Positions 1 to 8,289 are shown, numbered from the stretch's first letter. The stretch is DNA of 17,482 bases from Synergistaceae bacterium (GCA_017475805.1 JAFVEW010000324.1:1-17482), one strand, 5' to 3'. Translations and numbers: made by a program. The notes: a model not told the origin generated them from the letters alone.

Positions 1-137
1 AGTTCAAGCGTCTAAAAAATGGACAATGCCACTACGAGACTGGAAAAAAGCCTTGAATTACTTCTACGTGAAATTTATGGATCGCTTCTCTCTCGTAGCG
101 TAAGAGAAACTTCTTACACAGTTTGCTTGACAGACTC
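1..137 (+). mobile_element. IS256-family element, 3' end (left copy)
   Basis: Bases 1-137 are an exact inverted copy of bases 17344-17480. The repeat contains the C-terminal codons of a Mutator-type transposase followed by a terminus that, read inward into the IS, begins GAGTCTGTCAAG and includes TGTGTAA. That layout is typical of IS256-family terminal inverted repeats. Identity between the copies stops sharply at base 137/138, so this is the inferred IS edge. The body of the element lies outside the window on the left. It is inserted only 20 bases past the stop codon of the neighbouring HMA fusion gene. Only one flank is visible, so target duplication cannot be tested. Confidence 0.85.
2..103 (+). 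CDS. IS256-family (Mutator) transposase, C-terminal fragment, partial
   Basis: An open frame enters from the left edge and ends at TAA 101-103, giving 33 residues that include KKWTMPLRDWKKALNYF and a terminal FMDRFSLVA. The K-W-T-x-P-x-R-x-W pattern followed by a short aromatic-rich tail is the usual C-terminus of IS256/Mutator transposases (PF00872). The catalytic DDE residues lie outside the window, so intactness cannot be judged. An identical fragment is on the opposite strand at the right edge. Confidence 0.8.
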   Translation, partial: VQASKKWTMPLRDWKKALNYFYVKFMDRFSLVA

Positions 138-157
138 TAATCTGATTGTGTTACCAA

Positions 158-1447
158 TTAATTTGAAACGAGTATTTTTCCCCGAATCATTCCCATCCAG
201 CAATGATAGTAGAATGTGCCGCTTCTTGTTGGCGTAAATTCGATTATGTTTTCTCCTGTCTTGAATGTATGTTCAATTCCGTATTCCGGAATCATGAATT
301 TATAATTACAGCCGTTAATGCTTCCTTTGGGAGCGTTGATTGTCCATTCTACTGGTGTTCCTGCTTTGACTTCAATGTCAGGATAGCGTCCTGATGATAA
401 TGTGCTGTTGACTTTCTGCAAACCGGCGTTAATTTTTACTTCTTGGGAATTTGATGCTTTTTCTTGGAATATGCCGCTTAAATTTATTCCCTGTGAAATC
501 ATGAGTAATCCCATGACTGTTACTAATACGGCTCCCGATGTCATGATGAAGTTTGAAAATTTTTTTCCAAGTGCTGAGATGATTGAGCTTAGTCCGAGCA
601 TAAGTGGCAGAGTTCCGAGAGCGAACATTAACATCGATAAAGCTCCTGTTAAGGGATTGCACGAAGTGAACGCTATCAGCCACATGGCTTGTAACGGTCC
701 GCACGGCATAAGGCCGTTGAGAAGTCCTATGAATAAAGGCGATTTTTTGTTCATTCTCGTTAGGAAAATTTTATCGGATAAGAATTTTGGAAGCCTGATG
801 GAAAATTTGCGGAGGAAGTGGAAAAGGTTTAACATTTTTGCGCCCATGATTGTCATGAAAATTCCTGCCGTAATTTTTAACGCTGACTGTAAAAAAATCG
901 AGATTTCAAATTTTCCTGTGCCGTTTGCGAAAAATCCTGCTGAGCCTAAAATTCCTCCGATGATTGTGTAAGACAGAACCCGTCCTGCGTTGTAAATTAT
1001 TGATGGATAAAAACTTTTGATATTTGAAAGTGATTGCGAAAGATTTATTCCTCCGCACATGGCTACGCAATGCACTGATGTTATCAGTCCGATTATGAAT
1101 AACATTCCGTAGCTCATTTTTGAATCGGCAAGCTGTCCGGGCACGAGGAAATTTAATATTCCGCTTGAACTCAGAATGTTATAAATCGCAATAATAGTTA
1201 ACAGGACGCTTATATTTCGGATTATTTTTGTTTTGTTGTCGGAAATTTCGTATCCTAAACTGTTTATTATTTCGTTGATTTGCTCGTATGATATTTTTTT
1301 GTTATCAAAAATAATTTCAGCATAGCTTTCTTTGTAACTTACGTCAGCTTTAATAATTCCGTGTGCTTGTTGCAGGGCCTTTGTGATTCTTTTCTGGCAG
1401 TTTGTGCAGGTCATTCCGCTTATATCGATATGAATTTTCTTATGCAA
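158..1447 (-). CDS. HMA - DsbD_2 membrane domain - cupredoxin fusion protein (copper handling)
   Basis: This is a 429-aa membrane protein that joins three modules. Residues 1-70 form a heavy-metal-associated domain with GMTCTNC (C14 and C17). Residues ~75-320 form a multi-helix DsbD_2/TauE-like core with SVHCVAMCGG (C127, C131) and LMPCGP (C249), which suggests thiol or metal transfer across the membrane. Residues ~335-429 form a cupredoxin-like domain ending in YYHCWMGMIRG, whose His/Cys/Met could bind copper. The start is a TTG at 1447 with AGGAG (1460-1456) 8 bases upstream; no better ATG precedes the HMA motif. It follows copA but is separated from it by a terminator, so it probably has its own promoter. 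It probably moves or buffers Cu(I) with CopA. The function is inferred from domains; the family itself is recognised with good confidence. Confidence 0.85.
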   Translation of the reverse strand: MHKKIHIDISGMTCTNCQKRITKALQQAHGIIKADVSYKESYAEIIFDNKKISYEQINEIINSLGYEISDNKTKIIRNISVLLTIIAIYNILSSSGILNFLVPGQLADSKMSYGMLFIIGLITSVHCVAMCGGINLSQSLSNIKSFYPSIIYNAGRVLSYTIIGGILGSAGFFANGTGKFEISIFLQSALKITAGIFMTIMGAKMLNLFHFLRKFSIRLPKFLSDKIFLTRMNKKSPLFIGLLNGLMPCGPLQAMWLIAFTSCNPLTGALSMLMFALGTLPLMLGLSSIISALGKKFSNFIMTSGAVLVTVMGLLMISQGINLSGIFQEKASNSQEVKINAGLQKVNSTLSSGRYPDIEVKAGTPVEWTINAPKGSINGCNYKFMIPEYGIEHTFKTGENIIEFTPTRSGTFYYHCWMGMIRGKILVSN

Positions 1448-1468
1448 ATTTTTTTCTCCTTGTTTGTG

Positions 1469-1514
1469 AAAAAAAAAGCTAATAAAACTGTAATGGTTGC
1501 AGCTTTATTAGCTT
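1469..1514 (-). terminator. Intrinsic terminator after copA
   Basis: An 11-base perfect stem (1476-1486 with 1504-1514, AAGCTAATAAA and its complement) is continued after one mismatch by a 3-base inner stem (1488-1490 with 1500-1502). On the minus strand it is followed directly by nine T (complement of 1469-1477). It starts 5 bases past the copA stop and ends just before the ribosome binding site of the HMA fusion gene. It would therefore end the long sulfur-copper transcript and insulate the fusion gene. The stem is AT-rich, so read-through is possible. Confidence 0.8.
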
Positions 1515-1519
1515 GGGGT

Positions 1520-3823
1520 TTAATATCTTATGTTTGTCATTATTGACGACAATAAGTTGTTTTCTTGTTTATTGTGGATATTGAAGAAATTTAATCGCAG
1601 GGCGTTAGTTACGACACAGAAACTTGACAGGCTCATTGCCGCTGCCCCGAAAGTCGGGTTAAGTTGCCAGCCCAAAACAGGAACGAATAATCCGGCAGCG
1701 AGCGGAATTCCGATGACGTTGTAGAAGAAAGCCCAAAATAAATTCTGGTGAATGTTCCTCAAAGTGGCGCGGCTTAAACGGATTGCGGCAGGAACATCGA
1801 GCAGGTTATTTTTCATTAGGACTACATCAGCAGCATCAATGGCTATGTCAGTTCCTGCTCCTATTGCTATTCCTATGTCAGCGCGCGTTAAAGCAGGAGC
1901 GTCGTTAATTCCGTCGCCTACCATTGCTGTTTTGCCTTCGTTTTTGAGGTTGCGGATTACGCTTTCTTTGCCGTCCGGTAAAACTCCTGCTATAACTTCT
2001 TTGATTTCCGACTGTGAGGCTATTGCGTCTGCTGTCTGTTTGTTGTCGCCTGTCAGCATTATCACTCGGATATTCATTTCTTGAAGTTCTTTCACTGCTT
2101 GGACGCTTTCGGGTTTTATTACGTCAGCTACGGCGATAATTCCTGCTAATTTGTCATCGCTTGCGAACAGTAACGGCGTTTTGCCCTCTCCGGCTAATTT
2201 TTCTGCTTTGTGGATTGCTTTATCGGGGACAGAAATTTTTGAGCTTATGAATTTCAGGCTTCCGCCGGTTAAATTTTTGCCGTTCAAATTTGCGGTTAGT
2301 CCGTTTCCTGCGAGGGCTTGAAAGTCAGAGGCTTCTGTTAAATTGACATTCATTGCTTCTGCCTTGCTGACGATGGCTTTTGCTAACGGGTGTTCGCTTT
2401 TCTTTTCGAGGGAGTACGCAAGCTCTAATAGTTCTGATTCGCTGAAATTTTCAGCCGGAATAATGTCCGTAACTTTCGGTTCGCCTGCCGTAACCGTTCC
2501 TGTCTTGTCGAGGGCGGCAATTTTAATTTTTCCTGTTTCTTCGAGCGAAACGGCGTTCTTAAATAAAATTCCGTTCTTTGCGCCTATGCCGTTGCCTACC
2601 ATTATCGCTACGGGCGTGGCAAGACCGAGCGCGCAGGGGCAGCTTATGACAAGGACTGCAATTCCGTAATATAACGCCTGACCGAAATTTTTTCCTGCTA
2701 AGAGCCATGCAATAACAGTTACTAACGCGATGACGATTACGGCAGGGACAAAAATTCCGCATACTTTATCGGCTATCTTAGCTATTGGGGCTTTTGTTGT
2801 AGCGGCGTCGCTCACCATTTTGATTATCTGTGAAAGCGTCGTGTCTTCTCCTACCCGTACAGCCTCGCACTTGATGAAGCCTGACTGGTTTATGGTAGCT
2901 GCCGAAACCGTATCGCCCTGAACTTTATCGACAGGAATGCTCTCGCCCGTTAAAGCTGATTCGTTCACCGCGCTTGAACCTTCGATTATTATTCCGTCAA
3001 CGGGGATATTCTCGCCGGGACGCACTACAAAAATGTCGCCTTTCCTGAGATTTTCGACGGGAATAATTTTTTCAGTGCCGTTTTCAATGACCGTTGCTGT
3101 TTTTGGGGAGAGTTTCATCAAGCCTTTTAATGCGTCTGTCGTTTTTCCTTTTGAACGTGCTTCGAGCATTTTTCCAACCGTTATCAGCGTCAAGATCATT
3201 GCGGCGGTTTCAAAATAAAATTCGTGCATGTAACCTATTACCGCTTTTGAATCTCCTGCTAATTGAGCCTGCGTCATTGCGAGCAGAGCCCAAGTGCTGT
3301 AACTGAACGAAGCCGCTGAACCGAGAGCTACGAGCGTGTCCATGTTAGGAGCAGCGTGCAATAAATTTCTGAAACCGTTTATGAAGAATTTTTGATTGAT
3401 TACCATGATTATCGTGGTTAAAAGAAGCTGTATTATGCCCATCATGACGTGGTTGTCTTTCATGAATTCAGGAAGAGGCCAGCCCCACATCATGTGTCCC
3501 ATTGACATATAGAGAAGAATTATTAGAAATCCTGCGGAGTAAATTAAACGCTTCTTCAAAATCGGAGTGTCATGGTCTTCAAGCAGTTCTTCGTCCTGAG
3601 TCAAGGGCTTTGATTCTTTTGTTGATTCTTTGACTTTTGCGCCATAACCTGCTTTGACAACGGCCGCGATTATTTCGGAATCCGAAGCTGAACCCTCAAC
3701 ATTCATTGAATTGGTCAGGAGGCTGACGGCACATGAATCAATGCCGGATAATTTTTTTACGACTCTTTCAACTCTCGCACTGCAAGCCGAGCAGGTCATT
3801 CCCGTAATAATAAACTGTCTCAT
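1520..3823 (-). CDS. copA: Copper-exporting P1B-type ATPase CopA
   Basis: A 767-aa Cu(I) efflux ATPase of the inner membrane with one N-terminal HMA domain (GMTCSAC, C11 and C14). The visible family motifs in order are: TGES (292-295), the transmembrane metal site CPC (395-397) in [16 protein letters not shown] with phosphorylated D439, the nucleotide-binding His-Pro (478-479), GDGINDAP (636-643), and the late-helix YN (701-702) and SLSS (731-734) residues that mark Cu(I) selectivity. Nothing essential is missing. It starts 3 bases after the DUF2318 stop with no clear Shine-Dalgarno sequence, which suggests translational coupling. It is the last gene of the long operon before the 1469-1514 terminator. 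Copper specificity is well supported by the CPC and YN/SS motifs; Ag(I) is also likely transported, as for the family. Confidence 0.96.
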   Translation of the reverse strand: MRQFIITGMTCSACSARVERVVKKLSGIDSCAVSLLTNSMNVEGSASDSEIIAAVVKAGYGAKVKESTKESKPLTQDEELLEDHDTPILKKRLIYSAGFLIILLYMSMGHMMWGWPLPEFMKDNHVMMGIIQLLLTTIIMVINQKFFINGFRNLLHAAPNMDTLVALGSAASFSYSTWALLAMTQAQLAGDSKAVIGYMHEFYFETAAMILTLITVGKMLEARSKGKTTDALKGLMKLSPKTATVIENGTEKIIPVENLRKGDIFVVRPGENIPVDGIIIEGSSAVNESALTGESIPVDKVQGDTVSAATINQSGFIKCEAVRVGEDTTLSQIIKMVSDAATTKAPIAKIADKVCGIFVPAVIVIALVTVIAWLLAGKNFGQALYYGIAVLVISCPCALGLATPVAIMVGNGIGAKNGILFKNAVSLEETGKIKIAALDKTGTVTAGEPKVTDIIPAENFSESELLELAYSLEKKSEHPLAKAIVSKAEAMNVNLTEASDFQALAGNGLTANLNGKNLTGGSLKFISSKISVPDKAIHKAEKLAGEGKTPLLFASDDKLAGIIAVADVIKPESVQAVKELQEMNIRVIMLTGDNKQTADAIASQSEIKEVIAGVLPDGKESVIRNLKNEGKTAMVGDGINDAPALTRADIGIAIGAGTDIAIDAADVVLMKNNLLDVPAAIRLSRATLRNIHQNLFWAFFYNVIGIPLAAGLFVPVLGWQLNPTFGAAAMSLSSFCVVTNALRLNFFNIHNKQENNLLSSIMTNIRY

Positions 3824-3826
3824 TTT

Positions 3827-4276
3827 TTAATATTCAACTTTCCAGCTTGCGAATATGTCTTTTGCTTTTTTAAGCAGACTGTTCGGGATAATGACGTTGT
3901 TATCAGTTATCGTTCTTTCATTTTCGAGAATCGGATAAGGGTTGCAGCCTCCTGCGCTTACTCCGACTCTGTCCATTGAAAAACGGTTACCGCAGTTTTG
4001 ACAGACAAGCTGGTTTCCTGACTGTTTATAATATGCAAGCTCAGAACCGTTGCAGACTTGGCAGGTGTTAAAGGCTGTGCGTATTTCTCCTTTGCTGTCT
4101 CGAACGGCGATGACTTCCATTTTTGTACCGTCAACTTCAACAGGGATGAATGAAGCGTTTTGAGTTATAGATTCAGCAGGAATTGTTAAATTATTAGGTT
4201 CGTCGGCGTATGAAGTTGCAATACATAAAATTAACGAGGCAAGAATAAGGACTCTTAAACAATTTTTTGTAAACAC
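3827..4276 (-). CDS. DUF2318 (FtrD-like) exported metal/Fe-S protein
   Basis: The start is a GTG at 4276, chosen because GGAGG (4288-4284) lies 7 bases upstream; a reading frame extending further to 4354 would overlap the permease and lacks a site. This gives 149 aa with an N-terminal hydrophobic signal or anchor (residues ~8-24, ending ATSYA before DEPNN). The rest matches the DUF2318/FtrD-like C-terminal region: NTCQVCNGS and VCQNCGNRF supply two CxxC pairs, followed by GGCNPYPI. The family is predicted to bind metal or an Fe-S centre outside the membrane and is found near iron or copper transport genes. Its place between a permease and CopA supports a periplasmic metal-handling role. The exact reaction is unknown. 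Confidence 0.8.
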   Translation of the reverse strand: MFTKNCLRVLILASLILCIATSYADEPNNLTIPAESITQNASFIPVEVDGTKMEVIAVRDSKGEIRTAFNTCQVCNGSELAYYKQSGNQLVCQNCGNRFSMDRVGVSAGGCNPYPILENERTITDNNVIIPNSLLKKAKDIFASWKVEY

Positions 4277-4283
4277 ACAAAAA

Positions 4284-4288
4284 CCTCC
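4284..4288 (-). promoter_or_regulatory. Ribosome binding site that fixes a GTG start
   Basis: GGAGG on the minus strand, 7 bases before the GTG at 4276. It determines the start of the DUF2318 gene and places the upstream in-frame ATG region (up to 4354) inside the preceding permease gene as non-initiating sequence. Confidence 0.75.
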
Positions 4289-4299
4289 ACAAAAAAAAT

Positions 4300-5715
4300 T
4301 TATTGACTTAGTTGGTAAAATAATGCTCCCAAAAAAGTCCAAACTAACAGGCACATTAACGCCTCAAATGAAAGTGATATGTCCGGAATAAATGGCAGTG
4401 GTACAAGAAGAATAACCGCAAAAATTACAGAAAAAATAAATCCAAGTGTGCCAAATATAGCAATATCATTTTTGTGTTCTCTTATGGCGTATACTCTTGA
4501 AGCTAAAGATGTGTAGCCAAAACCTATCGCGCCTCCTATTGAGGACATGTCAACTGCCCATCCTAAAAGATTTCGCCCTGCAAGTGGAATTATTATTGAG
4601 ATTATCATGCAAAATAAATTAGCGTTCATAGGAGCATGATATTTATTGAGCTTCCCGAACCATTCAGGAAGCATTTTTTCACGGGATAGTGAATATAATA
4701 ATCGGCTTGTTGCAGTGTAAAATCCTAAAATCCCTGTGAGCATTGCACATAAAGCAGACACTCCTACAACAAATAATCCTGATTTTCCCATAATTTTGTA
4801 AGCTGCGAAAATCAAAGGCGTTGACATAAGTCCATGAATATTAGGAATATCATCAATATATTCAACCCAATTAGCATATAATTCAGGAACGTATGAAGTT
4901 GCTATAAAAGTTAGTGATATATATACAAAACAGCCGCATATTATGCAAATGTCCATTAAAGTTTTGACTTTGCTTAAATTGAATTTTGATTCTTCAGACA
5001 ACTGAGGGATTGTGTCAAAACCTACAAATGCCCATGGAGCTATTGCACTTATGGAGAGTATTTGAAAAATGTGCTGATATAACTTATTTTCGTTTTCAAA
5101 TCTGACAGGATAAAGCATCGGTGATAAATTTATAGCGTCAGTTGAAGGGCTGAAGAGAGCGGCAAAAGTTAATATAAGTACTCCTGAAAGCAACAATATA
5201 ACAAGAAGTGTTTGTATATTACCCGTGATTTTTATATTGAGTGTGTTTATAATAGCGAATATTACTATCGCGCTGAGAGCTATAAGAAGTTCTCCAAGAT
5301 AAATATCATCGCCAGCTATGTTATATAAAAATTTGCCTTGAAAGGTGTTGCCGAATAATACTCGAAATAATACGGCTATAGCATTTGCGTTTACCGGAAC
5401 AAGACACAAGTAACTCATTCCGAGAAACCACGCGCAAAGAAAGCCGTGTTTTTTTCCAAAAGTCATCTCAGCGAAAACAAACTCACCGCCAGCTACGGGG
5501 AAAATTTTTATCATGTGTCCGTAACTATAAGATATTATCAGCATTACAAAAGCTCCGAGCTGCATGGCGATTAATGTTCCAAGAGGGCCGGCGCGTTTCA
5601 AAAATACTGTTCCGGGCATCATGAAAGCTCCAAAACCTATTACACAGCCGAATGCCATAGCCCAGACGTTAAACGGCGTTAATTTTCTGTCTAACTTTTG
5701 CTTTGAATCATTCAT
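4300..5715 (-). CDS. APC-superfamily amino acid permease
   Basis: A 471-aa integral membrane protein with about 12 hydrophobic segments and the APC opening helix: NVWAMAFGCVIGFGAFMMPG (residues ~16-35) holds the broken-helix GxG substrate region. APGG-type context follows at FPVAGGEFVFAE (~72-83). It is a secondary transporter for an amino acid or amine; the substrate cannot be read. Its ATG (5715) overlaps the tusA stop by 8 bases, so the two are translated from one message. Given the surrounding sulfur genes, a sulfur amino acid, cysteate, taurine or methionine would be reasonable, but this rests on context only. Length and topology are normal for the family. Confidence 0.85.
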   Translation of the reverse strand: MNDSKQKLDRKLTPFNVWAMAFGCVIGFGAFMMPGTVFLKRAGPLGTLIAMQLGAFVMLIISYSYGHMIKIFPVAGGEFVFAEMTFGKKHGFLCAWFLGMSYLCLVPVNANAIAVLFRVLFGNTFQGKFLYNIAGDDIYLGELLIALSAIVIFAIINTLNIKITGNIQTLLVILLLSGVLILTFAALFSPSTDAINLSPMLYPVRFENENKLYQHIFQILSISAIAPWAFVGFDTIPQLSEESKFNLSKVKTLMDICIICGCFVYISLTFIATSYVPELYANWVEYIDDIPNIHGLMSTPLIFAAYKIMGKSGLFVVGVSALCAMLTGILGFYTATSRLLYSLSREKMLPEWFGKLNKYHAPMNANLFCMIISIIIPLAGRNLLGWAVDMSSIGGAIGFGYTSLASRVYAIREHKNDIAIFGTLGFIFSVIFAVILLVPLPFIPDISLSFEALMCLLVWTFLGALFYQLSQ

Positions 5716-5959
5716 CGGCTTTTTTTACAAATAAGCTGTATGTTCCGTCATCGTTTTTAATGAGTTTTAGTATTTGATGACCTTCATCTTTAATACTTCT
5801 TGGAACGTTTTGGACAGGCTCGCCGTCATTCATACGGACGAGAAGAATTTGTCCTGTTTCTAATTCTTCAAGAGCTACTTTAGTTTTTACGAATGTTACG
5901 GGACAAACAACGTCAGTGATGTCGACTTCATCATCAAACTCGAGTTCTTTATCAGCCAT
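5708..5959 (-). CDS. tusA: TusA/SirA-family sulfur carrier
   Basis: An 83-aa cytoplasmic protein with the TusA signature: VVCPVTFVKTKVALEEL around C19-P20, where the cysteine would carry a persulfide. The body (residues 12-82) is a single small alpha/beta domain. The start ATG (5959) overlaps the reductase stop by 8 bases and has GAGG just upstream. TusA proteins relay sulfane sulfur between donors and acceptors. Here it sits directly after a sulfite reductase and a thiocarboxylate system, so it may deliver sulfur towards HcyS or support reductase turnover. Whether it feeds HcyS is inference. Confidence 0.88.
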   Translation of the reverse strand: MADKELEFDDEVDITDVVCPVTFVKTKVALEELETGQILLVRMNDGEPVQNVPRSIKDEGHQILKLIKNDDGTYSLFVKKADE

Positions 5960-6815
5960 TGTAAGCCTCCATGATTTTTTCCCTTAATGCTTCTTCGCCG
6001 ACTCTGTCAATCGTGAATTTGAAACGTTCGCCGCTTTTTGCGTTTTCCTTGAAGAATTTTATTGCGGCATCGCAGACTCTTAACACTGTTTCACGGTCCG
6101 TAATGAACGGAACTAACGGTGTGCCTTTGTTGATTGTGTTTCCGAAAAGCCCGCCGAAATATATAAAATATCCTCCTTTTTTTTCATAGGCGTCGGCTGG
6201 ACATGTAAAAGCACAACGGCCGCAGTTGTTGCACTTATCATAGTCGATGTTGATTTTGCCGTCAGAAATTTTTATCGCGTTATTCCTGCAAGTTTTTTCG
6301 CAGACTCCACATGAGATACATTTTTCTTCAGGCCATTTTACGGCAATGCCGCCTTTAATGCCTAAATCGTTTTCTTCTGCTTTGAGGCAGTTGTTTTGAC
6401 AGCCGGTAACGCCTAACTTAAATTTATGCGGAAGTTCGCGCCCGAAATATCGTGAGCTTAATTCCTGAGCCATTGCTTCAGTATCAATGCAGGCATTAGG
6501 GCAAACCTTATTGCCTTGACAAGCTGTTACTGTTCTTACTCGAGGACCGCAGACTCCGGGAGCGATTCCGCCTTCAGCAAGAGTCGCTTTTACTTCTTCA
6601 ATGTCTTTTATGTTTATGAAAGGAATTTCTATTCCTTGACGTGATGTTAAGTGAATATAACCTTTTCCATAAGTGTCAGCAACTTTCATAACTGCATTGA
6701 GTTGCTCTGAAGTTACTTGACCGCCAACAACGCCGAGCCTTAGCGAGAAAAAACCTTTTTGTTTTTGACGCATGAAGCCTCCTTTTTTCAAAGTTGCGTA
6801 ATCTATTGCTGCCAT
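5952..6815 (-). CDS. 4Fe-4S siroheme sulfite (or nitrite) reductase with fused two-cluster ferredoxin
   Basis: A 287-aa single-subunit enzyme. Residues ~20-85 form the ferredoxin-like half domain of nitrite/sulfite reductases. The siroheme-[4Fe-4S] ligands are C99-x5-C105 (TACQGNKVCPNA) and C139-x3-C143 (GCQNNC). An inserted ferredoxin carries two further clusters, C166-x2-C-x2-C-x3-C176 and C195-x2-C-x2-C-x3-C205. It is much shorter than assimilatory CysI and resembles the small anaerobic AsrC/Dsr-like-protein type. Six-electron reduction of sulfite to sulfide is the likely reaction because hcyD is 6 bases upstream and tusA overlaps downstream. Nitrite cannot be excluded by motifs. The Shine-Dalgarno sequence GGAGAG lies inside the end of hcyD, so the genes are coupled. 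Reductant is probably ferredoxin. Confidence 0.88.
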   Translation of the reverse strand: MAAIDYATLKKGGFMRQKQKGFFSLRLGVVGGQVTSEQLNAVMKVADTYGKGYIHLTSRQGIEIPFINIKDIEEVKATLAEGGIAPGVCGPRVRTVTACQGNKVCPNACIDTEAMAQELSSRYFGRELPHKFKLGVTGCQNNCLKAEENDLGIKGGIAVKWPEEKCISCGVCEKTCRNNAIKISDGKINIDYDKCNNCGRCAFTCPADAYEKKGGYFIYFGGLFGNTINKGTPLVPFITDRETVLRVCDAAIKFFKENAKSGERFKFTIDRVGEEALREKIMEAYNG

Positions 6816-6821
6816 AAAAAT

Positions 6822-7244
6822 TCACTCTCCTGTAAAAAATATTTCTTCGTGCGAACTTTCTCCATTTTCAACATGAAAGGAATTAAGCACGGGTTCGTTT
6901 TGATTCATGAGCGAAAGGATTAAATAGCTTAAATTTTTATCGAATGCCAGCCGTATGTCTTCAGCTGATGGCCTAGATGGAGATTCAGGGTGTGAATGCC
7001 AGTTACCCAATAATTTAAGCCCGTTGGCTCGAATGTCTTTCACAGCTGTGAGCTGTTCTTTTGGGGACAGTGAAAAATGTTCAGGCGACTTGTCAATGTT
7101 CGTGAGCATGTAAACTTTTTTTACAGTTCGCACGTCTTCATTTTCAAGCCCTGCTATAAGTCCGCATGCTTCATTGGGCAGTTCTTTTTTTGCGTGTTCG
7201 ATTATTGAAGCGTAAATTTTTTTGCTGATTTTAACTTTTTTCAT
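6822..7244 (-). CDS. hcyD: HcyD-like JAMM/MPN+ metalloprotease that trims the sulfur carrier
   Basis: A 140-aa single-domain Mov34/MPN/PAD-1 peptidase. The zinc site is complete: E25 in NEACGLIAG, then H83-x-H85-x7-S93-x2-D96 in NWHSHPESPSRPSAED. Prokaryotic stand-alone JAMM proteins of this type (Mec+, QbsD, HcyD) cut residues following the Gly-Gly of ubiquitin-like sulfur carriers. The sulfur carrier two genes upstream has just such a tail (EERK after GGG), so the substrate is strongly suggested. The gene starts 9 bases after hcyF with GAGG 7 bases before ATG. The symbol follows the Wolinella homocysteine system. Confidence 0.88.
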   Translation of the reverse strand: MKKVKISKKIYASIIEHAKKELPNEACGLIAGLENEDVRTVKKVYMLTNIDKSPEHFSLSPKEQLTAVKDIRANGLKLLGNWHSHPESPSRPSAEDIRLAFDKNLSYLILSLMNQNEPVLNSFHVENGESSHEEIFFTGE

Positions 7245-7253
7245 TTTAGAGCC

Positions 7254-8057
7254 TCATAAATCGCAAGCCGGCTGCTCGTAGTCAATTAATTCTGTGATTG
7301 TAGGGTTATCGCCGCATACTGCGCAATTATGATTCCTTTTTGAAATTTTGATTTTGCGGAAATTCATTTCGAGCGCGTCAAAAGTTAAGAGGCTTCCCGT
7401 TAATAATTTTCCCGCTCCCGTTATAAATTTAATTGCTTCAAGAGCTTGAAGACAGCCTATAACTCCAGCCATAGCACCTATAACTCCGGCTTGTCTGCAA
7501 GTTGGTATGGCATCCTTCGGCGGCATTTCCTTAAACACGCACCTGTAACACGGACTTTCACCAGGAATGACTGTCATTAGTTGACCTTGAAATCTGATAA
7601 TGCCGGCATGTGAATAAGGTTTCTTTGAGATTACACAGGCATCATTGATTAAAAATTTCGCAGGAAAATTGTCAGTGCCGTCAATAATGAAGTCGTAATC
7701 TTTTATCAGGTCGAGAGCGTTTTTACTGTTGACAAATTCATGATAAACAATAACTTTAACATCAGGATTGACATTTTCCATTGATTCTTTTGCAGAGTCA
7801 GCTTTGAATTTTCCGACATCGTTTGTAGTATGAATAATTTGTCGTTGTAAATTCGATAAGTCAACTTTATCAGCGTCAGCAATGCCGATCGTTCCGACTC
7901 CCGCCGCTGCTAAATACAAAGCCGCCGGTGAGCCAAGTCCTCCAGCTCCGATGATAAGAACTTTCGCGTTCATTAATTTTTTTTGGCCTTTAACGCCGAT
8001 TTCTTTCAAAATTATGTTCCGCGAATAACGTTCAAGCTGTTCATTTGAAAATGGCAT
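7254..8057 (-). CDS. hcyF: HcyF-like E1/ThiF/MoeB adenylyltransferase
   Basis: A 267-aa E1-like enzyme. It has the N-terminal RYSRNIILKEIG stretch, the nucleotide-binding loop GAGGLGSPAA (~37-46), the DADKVDLSNLQRQ segment (~62-74), and two CxxC zinc pairs (CYRC and CAVC). A cysteine in PTCRQAGVIG could take part in thiol transfer. Such enzymes adenylate the C-terminal glycine of a ubiquitin-like carrier, after which sulfide or a persulfide converts it to a thiocarboxylate. The gene begins 3 bases after hcyS and shares its message. Homologues serve thiamin (ThiF) or molybdopterin (MoeB), but no thi or moa gene is nearby and metY is, so the homocysteine role is preferred. Confidence 0.92.
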   Translation of the reverse strand: MPFSNEQLERYSRNIILKEIGVKGQKKLMNAKVLIIGAGGLGSPAALYLAAAGVGTIGIADADKVDLSNLQRQIIHTTNDVGKFKADSAKESMENVNPDVKVIVYHEFVNSKNALDLIKDYDFIIDGTDNFPAKFLINDACVISKKPYSHAGIIRFQGQLMTVIPGESPCYRCVFKEMPPKDAIPTCRQAGVIGAMAGVIGCLQALEAIKFITGAGKLLTGSLLTFDALEMNFRKIKISKRNHNCAVCGDNPTITELIDYEQPACDL

Positions 8058-8060
8058 CTT

Positions 8061-8276
8061 TTATTTTCTCTCCTCTCCGCCGCCCATGAAATAGAGAAAC
8101 TCAACAACATCTCCGTCATTTAGTTTCTTAGAGCTAAAATCTTCTTTCTGCAAAAATTCTTCATTGACCGAAACTGTTACATATTCCGGTGTTTCAATGT
8201 TTTCTTCCGCAATAAGTTCTGAAATTGTCAACTCTGCCGGAAATTCTTTTTTCTCGCCTGCAACGATGATATTCAT
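8061..8276 (-). CDS. hcyS: HcyS-like ThiS/MoaD sulfur carrier with C-terminal extension
   Basis: A 71-aa beta-grasp protein of the ThiS/MoaD family. It begins MNIIVAGEKKEF and has the family pattern VTVSVNEEFL and LNDGDVVEFLYFMGGG. Unlike ThiS and MoaD, which end in Gly-Gly, it has G65-G66-G67 followed by E-E-R-K. The tail must be removed before the C-terminal glycine can be adenylated and thiolated, and the JAMM protease encoded two genes downstream is the obvious enzyme. As HcyS-COSH it would donate sulfur to MetY. AAGGAG lies upstream of the ATG and the metY stop is 13 bases before the start. Confidence 0.9.
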   Translation of the reverse strand: MNIIVAGEKKEFPAELTISELIAEENIETPEYVTVSVNEEFLQKEDFSSKKLNDGDVVEFLYFMGGGEERK

Positions 8277-8289
8277 TTTTAATTTCTCC

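Noticed and set aside
127..155. Outward TTGACA of the left IS end as a promoter into the window
   Set aside because: No acceptable -10 box lies 16-18 bases on, and transcription would be antisense to the HMA fusion gene.
402..971. Long plus-strand open frame
   Set aside because: It lies opposite the HMA/DsbD_2/cupredoxin gene, has no recognisable domain, and its composition is that of an antisense shadow. Other plus-strand frames, such as 2343-2669 and 8921-9418, were rejected likewise.
4277..4354. Upstream extension of the DUF2318 gene to an in-frame ATG
   Set aside because: It would overlap the permease by 55 bases, has no ribosome binding site, and would put about 26 unrelated residues ahead of a good signal segment. 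The GTG at 4276 with GGAGG fits better.
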